A stretch of 64,000 nt of DNA from Cyrtodaria siliqua (Eukaryota; Mollusca; Bivalvia; Adapedonta; Hiatellidae): contig JAWPHD010011225.1 in assembly GCA_037043455.1 (NCBI GenBank), forward strand, positions 21,825-85,824. Direction: 5' to 3'. A program made the translations under genes and the position numbers. The notes beneath the pieces were generated by a model that made no database searches, was not told the DNA's origin, and saw only the letters and a program-made list of their open reading frames with translations. This document shows positions 25,001 to 37,000 of this stretch, one piece after another; the stretch's first letter is position 1; each line of letters opens with the position of its first letter.

Positions 25001-28000
25001 TTTTAAATGTTATTCACTTAAAAATAACATAATTAATCCTGCTTTAAAAACTTCACCACATATATAATGAAGCGTTTACAAGATAAAAAAAATCTGCAAC
25101 AGCAAAGGAAACGATGTATAAAGTTGAGTGTATCATCTTTTTCCAAAATAAAAAAATAAAAAATAAAAAAAATGGTGATACAATGTACTATCTATGGCAG
25201 ACTGGTAGATATATTTTAAACATGTTAATATGCCAGGTGTATGCCAAAACCCGTATTTTACTTCACCCACCCCCCACCCTCTCGCGCGCTAAATGCTACT
25301 ATCCCTTAAAAAAATCCTGGGGAAGGCCCTGGTTAAGATTTCCATACGTTTTCAGCTCTATTTGAGGTGCCCAGTGCAAACAAGATAATATTTATATAAG
25401 CTCTCAGCTCTGTTTGAGGTGCAGAGTAAAGTAAAAACCTGATGAGATGTACATAACCTTGTATATATGTTTGAGGTGCCAAATGCCAACAATATAAGAT
25501 TTACATAAGCTCTCTGAGTCTCAGCTCTGTTTGAGGTGCCCAGTACAAACAAGATAAGATTTATATAAGCTCTCAGCTCTGTTTGAGGTGCCAAGTGCAA
25601 AAATAAAGATAAGATTAACACAAGCCTGCAGCTCTGTTTGAGGTGCAAATTCAATATTTAAGATTGTCATAAGCTCTCAGCTCTGTTTAAGATTTTCATA
25701 ATTAGTGCTCAGTGCTTTTTAAGGTGAGAAATGCAAAAAGGTAAAATTAACGTAAGCCGACAGTTCTGTTTGAGGTGCTAATTTAGTATTTACATCTTAT
25801 AAACTTTCTGTACTGTTTGAGGTGCATTAAGTTATGCTCTTATAGCTGTTCGAGGTGCCATGTGCTTACAAGATAAGATTTATATAAGCTTTCTGCACTG
25901 TTTGAGGTGCCAAGTGAAAACAAGATAAGATTTACTTAAGCTCTCAGCTCTAAGATGCCTCGTGAAAACAAGATAAGACTTTCATCAGCTATCACTGCTG
26001 TTTGAGATGTCAAGAGAAAACAAGATAAGATTTACTTAAGCTGTCAGCTCTTGTCAGCTATCACCGCTGTTTGAGTTGCCAAGTTAAAACAAGATTTACA
26101 TCACCCCGCAGCTCTTTTTGAGGTGCCAAGTGCAAACAAGGTAAGATTTACATAAGCTCTCAGCTGTTTGAGGTGCCAAGTGCAAACAACGTAAGATTTA
26201 CATAAGCTCTCAGCTCTGTTTGAGGTGCCAAGTGCAAACAAGGTAAGATTTACATAAGCTCCCAGCTCTGTTTGAGGTGCCAAGTGCAAACAAGGTAAGA
26301 TTTACATAAGCTCTCAGCTCTGTTTGAGGTGCCAAGTGCAAACAAGGTAAGATTTACATAAGCTCCCAGCTCTGTTTGAGGTGCCAAGTGCAAACAAGGT
26401 TAGATTTACATAAGCTCCCAGCTCTGTTTGAGGTGCCAAGTGCAAACAAGGTTAGATTTACATAAGCTCCCAGCTCTGTTTGAGGTGCCAAGTGCAAACA
26501 AGGTAAGATTTACATAAGCTCCCAGGTCTGTTTGAGGTGCCAAGTGCAAACAAGGTTAGATTTACATAAGCTCCCAGCTCTGTTTGAGGTGCCAAGTGAA
26601 GTAAAAACTTGATGAGATTTACATACAAACCCTTCAGCTTTTTTCAAGTGAAAAACTTGAATTTGTTTCATAATTGCGTATAAAATTAATGTTTGCAATG
26701 TGTATCATGGCACAATTCCTGAATAAAAATTGTTCAAACCAAGCAATATTAATGATGATGTCATGGCTTTACCAATCAATGGTAACAATGTTTTAATCAT
26801 GTGCTTGTAGGGCCTGAGTTGGAAAGGCAAGAGAAAGAATTGGAAGTTGTTTAATGGCTCCCCTACACATTATAGGTTATTTAGAGCCACTCCAGAGAGG
26901 GGACGAATACAAGCGGGAAGGGATACAACATAGAAATCTGGGAAACTGCCCTACTCTTACTAACAAATTGCTAAGGTACCTTAACGTGCTCTGAGGATAC
27001 TCAGATAAACACGACACCCAGTTTATGTCCCCATCTGAGGAACAAGGCTAGGAGAACATCGTCTTGTAAAATATAACATACAGAGGAAACTCAGCGGCAT
27101 AGGTGAGGCCTGAACCTGGGTCCTCCGGATCTCAAGTACATTCTGCTATCCACTGGGTCACTTTAGCCCATTAGAAGGGCCAAAGAAATAGCCACTGTCT
27201 TTCCAAAAGGAAACGGAAACTGAGTAACTTTGTTTTGAATTTAATAAAACACCCTATTCATTTCCAGTAATCAGAATAACCTTTACTTACAACGACCTAT
27301 AATCCCCAATCCATTTTTACAGTCTCAGTGGATGAACTATTTAACCTATGAACGCAGTATTTACCAACCTGTCTGAGATGTGGACACGTCTCCAGGTTTT
27401 CCACTCGTGTGATGCTGTTCCTGTCGGCAATCAGTGCCGTCGGGCTCTCACCGGCTGGAATCTCCAGCTTCGTGAGACTCCGGTCAGACAGATCCAGTAG
27501 GCTGCCCTCCATTTCTGAAAAAGAACAGAGAATTTGTCAGAATCAGTGATAACCTTGCATTTCTGGTAAAGAACAGAAAATTTGTCAGTATAAATTGAAT
27601 CCCTCCAGAAGACAATGATAAGTTAATAATAAATAATGATTCACTAAATGTAAGGCATAAAAAAAAAATAGTGATGTTTCGTGTCACATGCCCAAAGAAA
27701 TGGGGGTCGGTAGATGGTACATGTAGGTCGGATTTCTTTTTTTTTTTTTTTTTTAAAGACCTCAATACCAGCGTGTTACAAATTATTATATATAACAGCA
27801 CTGTCAGAATTAAAGTTGGATAAAACAAGTCTATTGTCTGTTGTATCATAGAGAGCTGCTGATACAGGTACTCTGTCGTCATAAAATATTAAGGATTCCG
27901 GTAGGGGGGGTGGGGGAAAACTACCAAATTCCTTCCCCAAATCATCTTGGTGTAGCTGTCGAATGCATTGCAAAGTAGAGTTAGATTATGTAAACAAAAG

Positions 28001-31000
28001 GCGATATTTGTAATAGGCCGATCTGCTTATGGCTAGGGCAAATATGCTGCGGAAAAAAAACACATGATGATAAAATATTGAATGCAAATGGTGAAAATGG
28101 GTCGCGGGTAAAACGTGTGTATAACACAATATTCAATCGATTTTGAATTTACTTCTTCGCAACAACTAAATTAAAACATTTATCTTGAGATGTATGTATG
28201 TTTTTGACTTCGTATGCTTGATTTTGATGAGAAAAACAAACTTCAAATCGACAACTTCCAATACCAAGAAGACGTATGTGTTGAAAATCGAAAACGAAAA
28301 CGATCGTTGCTAAGCGACGGGACTGGTATAATGATCAATTGCATCATCATCGTCGAGATTTTTTTACCCCTATAAAAAAAAACAATTACCGTTATCAAAA
28401 AAAATACGGTCAGGGGATAAAATTCACTGTCGGTCGGTTAACAGGAAATAAACCTTTTTTAGCCCTTAATATATGAACGTATACCTCCCTGTTGTGAGTC
28501 TATAAAAATCCTATGGACAGTCAGTCATACAAATCGCTCTCCAATACCTGAACTGTTTGACACATTGAAATTCAAACAAGTATCATAAAAAAGAAAGAAA
28601 TAGATCTATTAAGCAAATATGAATGACAAATTTCAATACTTGACCCTGGGATGACCTTACTCTATTTAAATGGGCAGTAAAAAGACTTTTGAATGACACA
28701 TTTATACAAATAAAATACTGAAGGACAATAACAAATCTACCATATATGATAATGTTTTCCTTACAAAATCTGACATGATGTCAAACTTCTTAAAAGGTTA
28801 ATATATACCAATATATACCAATATATACCAATATATACGGAATTCCTGAATTCAAACATGGTAAAGTCCATTTTTTTCTGCTGATTCTAATATAAGACTT
28901 TTACGGTGTCTAGGAAATAGCACTTTGTTGACAGCATTATAGACCTATGAAAACACTAATTATTTTTCCCATTGACACCAAAGTTAAAGTGTCACATATT
29001 AATGATTGGCTGCAAATTCAACTCAAGTATGGATAATGCAGCAGTGTAATGTTCATATAAAAAACTAATTTTCCACTTGAAAAATCACCATTGATTGACT
29101 GTTATCATTGCTCACAAAGTTTAAGTATAGAGTCGAAATTTCGAAAATGTTCATCAGTGATCCAGTAATATCTATTAATACGCTTCTTATACATACAACC
29201 ACAAAATCGAATACATATGGGCAGTTTTCCCCTACTTATAATGCCCATTTCCATCAAAAAAGGAGGGATTACTTTTTATTATAGGAACTACATTCGACTA
29301 CACCTCGAAGGTCTAAATGTAATTAGTGATGGTAAACCTATAGGAAGTGTGTATTGTTAAGTTCACCATTAATGTATCCCAATTAATGTGATGGAAATCT
29401 ACATATGTATAGGATCATGTATGTATGGGGTTAAACATTGCTTTTAACAAATTTTCCGTCATCTCATGTAGCAGTGAGCTCACAGCCTCAATGTCTAACT
29501 TTATAGTGCGGCCACACTGAAATATCATGCCATAGACATCTGAGATGATACCCCACCCAGTCACATTATACTGAACTTCGGCCAACCTGTCCTAGCAGTA
29601 CCCTTTATATATGCCGAACGTCAAGCAAGGGAGCTACTAGTACATGCACCATTTGTTTTGAAGGTTTTGGTTTAACCCAGCCAGGGATCAAGCCCATGAC
29701 CTCCAGCATACGAGGCGGACACTCTACCACTATGCCATCACTGCAGTTTGTTGGCAATCAAGCAAATACCTGTGTTGCATTGCTGTTTTAGGCTGATTTA
29801 CATCTGGCTCAAACAATTAGCAAAGTTCCAAAATTTTATAACTTAGATTGATAAAAATGATTTGTTTTGTAACCTAAACACCCATTTTTTTTGCACCTAC
29901 CCAAAACTTTTTATTAAGTTTTCATGTTATGTTGTGTTTTTTTCCAAATGGTACAAGATCACACCTGATGACAGACTAGAACTGAACAAACTGTTTAAAA
30001 GTGTAGAAACTGTTAATTACTTTAACTTAAAATTAACAGAACATTTCAAGGTTCAAATTTAACAATTATTTACTTGCTAAATGCAAGTAAATGTTTGCAG
30101 ATTGCAAGTAGAAAATATTAGCACTTGCTAATATAAGAAACCCACTATGTGTACATAATTTATTCACTGAACTACCCCCTTTTCTTTTCCTTATTTAATA
30201 TAGACAGAAATACAGGAAATAATAAATGATCTATATAGAATAATTAGATCGACCACCACCAACAGTCCAAACAAAATATTTTTTTGAAAAGTTCAGCACA
30301 CAAGGGAGTTATCCCCCTTTTACTTAACCATGCATTTTTGGTAAAAACACATAAAATCTACAAACGTTACCTCAATTTGTCCAAGACAATATTCTCTATA
30401 CGTTGCTTCCAAAAATATCACAGAAAAACACAACACAGATTGTGTAGGTAGCATCTTTTGATTACCAAAAATCATCAAATTACCACCCATCCCCCCACCC
30501 CACCACCCCACACCCCAACCACTTTTAAGGTTTCCATAGCATCTATAAAAGAGTATTGCTTGGCACAATTTGAAACTGTTTGAAGGAATATTTTGTACTT
30601 TGACAGTGACGTGTGTTTAAAAACATCAAACATTGTTTAATTAAAGCGCTGTTTAAGTTGTCCTACGCCCTCAAAAACTGGCCTAAGGGAATACCAGCAA
30701 AAAAAGGGGGTACTTTTTTTTGTGTGAGTATATTTATCTAGCTCATATTGACGTGTAGTAAAAGTCATATTGGGTGTGTAATGTATACTCGTTTGTGATT
30801 GGTGCACTTTTCTGTTCATGTCAAAGAAAGTATGTCACGTGATGTAAGCAATGTTGATTTCTTTTTGAAAATTCCCACGATGTAACAACAATATGTTTGT
30901 TTCAAATGAATGTTTTTGGTGAAAATTGAATATTACAACCCATTTTATTGTTCTAATTTAAAAATGCGTATGCAATAAAAAGGTTATTAGATTTATATTG

Positions 31001-34000
31001 GGATATATGCACTCCTAAAGTCGCGCAATATTAATACGCTAAAGAACTCGTGCATATATCCCAATACATATCTAATAACCTATAATTATTACATGCCTGA
31101 ATCTAGTTGAGTGTGAAAATGTCATTATTTACTTGTATAGCAATTCTTCTAAAATCAATAGAGGTTTTAAATTATTAAAGAAACTAACCACCAAATAACC
31201 GCAAAATTACACTACAAAACCGTGTATCAAAACGCTGTCCAGGTGTTCAGGTCATATAGTAATATATATCTGACCAGCAAAAGTAAAGTAAAAATACCCA
31301 TGTTTGAATATGCATAAAGTGAATTATGAGACGGTAACTCTTAATTCGACGCTCCAGTTTAAGGGTTTGGCCTGGCTGGTTAAAGCCGGACATATTGTGT
31401 CTATAGAGTTTGGATTCTCAAAATATGTAAGCTATTATTAGTTATTGGGTTTGTTACTGACCCCCTACAGAAATATGTGGGTCAGTAAGATTTATAGGGG
31501 GCGAAGCGATAGCCGAGTCCCCCTATACATCTGACTGACCCCACATATTTCTGTAGGGGGTCAGTAACAAACCCAATAACTGATTTATTGCATCGAGCAC
31601 CTTTTTTTACGGCAAACTCCGATATTTAACCCATTTTAATGGAGCGTCAACGTCATAAGACGTTCACGCAATTTGACATCATGACGTTGACGTCACCACC
31701 GGTACAGTTTAAAAAACATTATTAAATTTACTTATTATGTTTGTTACTAACGCCTTAAAGAACTATTTGCAAATGATTTGAACTTTGAATCGGAATTGTA
31801 GTCCATATTGTTTTAGTGACCCTCTATGAAATCTACTGACCCACTATCATGGCTATAGAATAATAGAGGGTCACCATGTGACCGCTCAGCCTCTAATGCA
31901 ATGGAATTCCTAGGATTTTGTGCGAGGTGCAATAAATATATAATTATGTACCTTGTCGTCAGTAGGTTTAGAAACGGTTTACATATGATGTAAAATGTGC
32001 CTGTTGTTGGTGGGATACTACTTTAATGCAAGTACCTGGATTAAAATAGCTAGTAGAAAACCTTTGCACTTGCTTTTTTCAGCAAGTGGCTAAAAATATG
32101 CAATGCTAACCCAAATAATACAACTAATATATCAAATCAATTATAATCACTAATGAACCGATTTTCCCATCCTGCAATTCAAATATTAAATAAAATAAAA
32201 TAATTTGCATTCACACCCACCCAGGTCAAAAAACGCTGGATCGGTAAAGGGCAAAGAACCAACTCCACAGTTTTTAAAGTTTTAGATTCTGTTAGTGTCG
32301 TTATAGAGGAGGGACCATTATTCCGTTTAGGAAACATGCTCTTGATAAAATAAGCAAAAATATTAAAGACTATTAATTTACCACTCAAAAGCGAATTCAG
32401 AAATAAGTATTAATATTAATAAGCTTAATTATCACTCATTAAAAGTTCTATTGAAAAAACAGGACATAAGCGACAGGGAGAAGTTTGTTAAAACTTCTCT
32501 CCCAACTACTGACTTCTCCCTGTCAGACAAGTGACAGGAAAACTTCTCTCTCAACTACTGACTTCTCCCTGTCATGCAAGTGACAGGAAATAGAAGTTTC
32601 TGATATGATACACAGAAGGAGAACTTGGAAATGACTGAGAAAATATTCATTTGGGCAAAACTTCTCCAGTGAAATTCGGACCTGGCTCGAGCCCTGAAAA
32701 TACTGCTCTAGTAAATACGGGTCCTACCGTTAATTAAAACTGTTGTGCTATTCAGTCAGATCTATGCCATTTACAAAATGTAGGAGTATTAAAGAATGCA
32801 GTCAGGTTAAAATGTTGCCAATTTTTCTTGTAAATCATTCTGTCCGATATATACTGCATTCATTAAACTTAAGCCAAATATTTTTGTAGTTATCGCATAC
32901 CAAAACTTCTAAAAAAGAATTAATTAATAGGCGATAAAATATTTTGTTATAAACTATGAACCCATGGACCTAATGTTCAACACTCAGTATTTTTCAGTTT
33001 GACGACCACAATGCATAAAATTAGCGGCGTTCGCCAAGATATTCAAAACATGATTTACTGATATGTATACTGGGACAAATAAAAACAATCCTTTCTATCA
33101 AACTAAAAGAACTATCCTATATGCTTGTCCAAAATATGATATATGTGTGGCAAGTAATGACAGTTCAGAGCTCAGCAATTTTCAGTATTTTGCTGTGTAT
33201 GCCTTCAGAAATCTGTCCATCTGGGTTAAAATCCCACAAACAGCATGGCTAAAGGGCCTTTAGCTGAAACAACTGCTTGTTTGGAGGGAAAATAATCACT
33301 GTGAGCTTGGCTCAACACATACTTCATTCTCAAATCTGTTGTTGTTGTTGTTTTTTTGTATAAGGCCATATAAAATTAATTCCCAGTTTATCATCCCCGC
33401 CCGCCCCGAATATTTTATGCCGCCCCGACAATTTTTATTTTGTCCGAGAAAAAAAAAAAAAAATTGACTGTGAAAGAGTCGTCTTTCCACGACGGAAAAT
33501 GCGTTAATATTTAGCCCGAACCGGAAATACCGGAAATACATTTTGTAAACAAATCGGACGTCGAGCAATAAGAAGTAAGTTATATTGAGAACTTCAACTT
33601 TTAAAACTCACATACATGGTAGTTTATATCATTATAAATACAAATGTATGCTATAGCAGTGACAATTGGCAATAAAGAGTGTTCAAAACATAATACTTCT
33701 GGTTATTAATATTTTTGTGATGTTTGATATCATCTCAGGAAAATAAAAAATAAAAAATAAAATTGCACGCCCCAATTTTTTCCAAAATTTGGATGATAAA
33801 CTGGGAATTAATTTGATATGGCCTAAATTACTTAAAAAATGATTTGTCTATAATAAAAAAAAGCAATTTGAACCATAGAGGTTGTTTTTAGTAAAAAAAA
33901 ATAATGCAGACAGTTATGTGTGCATGTAGTGCAGAAATATCACATATTTAAGAAAATGAAATGAAATCACGTTTATTTGAAAAGTGTAATTTATTGTGAA

Positions 34001-37000
34001 GCATTTAAGAAATTGATTTACGATCAAAATGGTCGTACGTTGTTTCATAAAACGGGGCCCCGCAGGTGAACTAATCCGGACAAAGTTTATGTATTGAAGC
34101 CTTTAAAGGCCATAGCTCTGAAAAAATCATTCAACCAGAACACAGCGACGATATGCACAACTAGGCTTGGTACAGATTGTTGAAATCCGGCCAGCGGTTC
34201 AGAAGAACTAGTCGGGAAAAATGTTGTGTATTAAAACTTTTAAAGGGCCATAACTCTGCCAAAAATCATTCAACCGAACACACTGGGTAGTAGAGTAATA
34301 GGTGGCACTGAGTCCCAGTCCGAGGATCAAGCCATCCCGAGATCAATCCCAGTGCGAGGTTTTGTTGGTGTGTCCTGAGGCAAGAAGACACTACAAATTC
34401 ACTTGGATGCGCAGACGTAAACTGTGCAGTCTCGTGACATATCAGACAATATCCTTCTAACATAATCCATCGGATGCAGACGTCAACTGGGCGGTCTCAT
34501 GTAGTATCAGACAATATCCTTCTAGCCTCATCCATCAACTGGGCGTTCCCACAACAGGACAGTCCCATGTATTAGACAATATCCATCTAGCCTCATCCAT
34601 CAGATGCAGACGTCAACTGGGCGTTCCCACAACAGGACAGTCAATGTATCAGACAATGTCCTTCTAGCCTCATCCATCAGATGCAGACGTCAACTGGGCG
34701 TTCCCACAACAGGACAGTCCATGTATCAGACAATGTCCTTCTAGCCTCATCCATCAGATGCAGACATCAACTGGGCGTTCCCACAACAGGACAGTCCATG
34801 TATCAGACAATATCCATCTAGCCTCATCCATCAGATGCAGACGTCAACTGGGCGTTCCCACAACAGGACAGTCCATGTATCAGATAATGTCCTTCTAGCC
34901 TCATCCATCAGATGCAGACGTCAACTAGGCGTTCCCACAACAGGACAGTCCATGTATCAGACAATGTCCTTCTAGCCTCATCCATCAGATGCAGACGTCA
35001 ACTAGGCGTTCCCACAACAGGACAGTCCCATGTTTCAGACAATGTCCTTCTAGCCTCATCCATCAGATGCAGACGTCAACTGGGCGTTCCCACAACAGGA
35101 CAGTCCCATGTTTCAGACAATGTCCTTCTAGCCTCATCCATCATCAGATGCAGACGTCAACTGGGCGTTCCCACAACTGGATAGTCCCATGTTTCAGACA
35201 ATGTCCTTCTAGCCTCATCCATCATCAGATGCAGATGTCAACTGGGCGTTCCCACAACTGGATAGTCCCATGTTTCAGACAATGTCCTTCTAGCCTCATC
35301 CATCATCAGATGCAGACGTCAACTGGGCGTTCCCACAACTGGATAGTCCCATGTATCAGACAACATCCTTCTAGCCTCATCCATCAGATGCAGACGTCAA
35401 CTGGGCGTTCCCTTGTATTAGGCAATATCCTTCTTGCCTCATCCATCAGATGCAGACGTCAACTGGGCGTTCCCACAACAGGACAGTCCATGTATCAGAC
35501 AACATCCATCTAGCCTCATCCATCAGATGCAGACGTCAACTGGGCGTTCCCTTGTATTAGGCAATATCCTTCTTGCCTCATCCATCAGATGCAGACGTCA
35601 ACTGGGCGTTCCCACAACAGGACAGTCCATGTATCAGACAACATCCATCTAGCCTCATCCATCAGATGCAGACGTCAACTGGGCGTTCCCTTGTATTAGG
35701 CAATATCCTTCTTGCCTCATCCATCAGATGCAGACGTCAACTGGGCAGTCCAACATATCAGACAGTATCCTCCAAGCATGTTAAAACACCGTTGGAATCT
35801 GTCTGATTAGGGCATGGTGTCTGGATTTAATATGTATCAGTCCCTTCTCTCTGGGAAGGCTCGAAATAACCTATTATGTATTGTAATGATGAGCTGTTTA
35901 AAAACAAAAAACAATTCTATTCTAGGCTACTATAGGTCGCACTGAACAATGTGTTCTACGGCACCATGGATACATCGTGTACGATGCCACTGTTCTTTGC
36001 AGACATGTCCCACTTCTAGCCAGTGTTTACTTAAATCATTTGGCTTCATTCATCGGATGCGCAGTTATAAACTGTGCAGTCTCATGACATATCAGACAAT
36101 GCCCATCTACATCTAACAAGACTTAACATAATCCATCGGATGCAGACGTCAACTGGGCTGTCCCATGTATCAGACATCTATCTAGCCCCACCCATCAGAT
36201 GCAGACGTCAACTGGGCTGTCCCATGTATCAGACAACATCTATCTAGCCTCACCCATCAGATGCAGAGGTCAACTGGGCTGTCCCATGTATCAGACAACA
36301 TCTATCTAGCCTCACCCATCAGATGCAGACGTCAACTGGGCTGTCACATGTATCAGACAACATCTATCTAGCCTCACCCCTAGATGCAGACGTCAACTGG
36401 GCTGTCCCATGTATCAGACAACATCTATCTAGCCTCACCCCTAGATGCAGACGTCAACTGGGCTGTCCCATGTATCAGACAACATCTATCTAGCCTCACC
36501 CATCAGATGCAGAGGTCAACTGGGCTGTCACATGTATCAGACAACATCTATCTAGCCTCACCCATCAGATGCAGAAGTCAACTGGGCGTTCCCATGTATC
36601 AGACAACATCTATCTAGCCTCACCCATCAGATGCAGAGGTCAACTGGGCTGTCCCATGTATCAGACAACATCTATCTAGCCTCACCCATCAGATGCAGAC
36701 GTCAACTGGGCTGTCCCATGTATCAGACAACATCTATCTAGCCTCACCCCTAGATGCAGACGTCAACTGGGCTGTCCCATGTATCAGACAACATCTATCT
36801 AGCCTCACCCCTAGATGCAGACGTCAACTGGGCTGTCCCATGTATCAGACAACATCTATCTAGCCTCACCCATCAGATGCAGAGGTCAACTGGGCTGTCA
36901 CATGTATCAGACAACATCTATCTAGCCTCACCCATCAGATGCAGACGTCAACTGGGCTGTCCCATGTATCAGACAACATCTATCTAGCCTCACCCATCAG

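Larger units (their letters stand above)
23820..26600. repeat. 52-bp satellite (gtttgaggtgccaagtgcaa...), interrupted
   Basis: The unit gtttgaggtgccaagtgcaa, acaaggtaagatttacataa, gctcccagctct recurs every 52 bp (26218, 26270 ...). Units from about 26100 to 26590 are nearly identical, while those at 23820-24200 and 25340-26100 are diverged and of uneven length. A TIR element sits inside (24213-25331). Minus-strand frames with 'LGTSNRAE' repeats are artefacts of the array. Confidence 0.9.

Noticed and set aside
25358..26698. Minus-strand frames with LGTSNRAE repeats
   Set aside because: Read-through of the 52-bp satellite in rotating frames.
27484..27973. Minus-strand frames of 65-132 codons upstream of CEP97 exon 2
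   Set aside because: Cross a poly-T tract and show no domain or codon bias; they lie in intron 1 of the CEP97 model.
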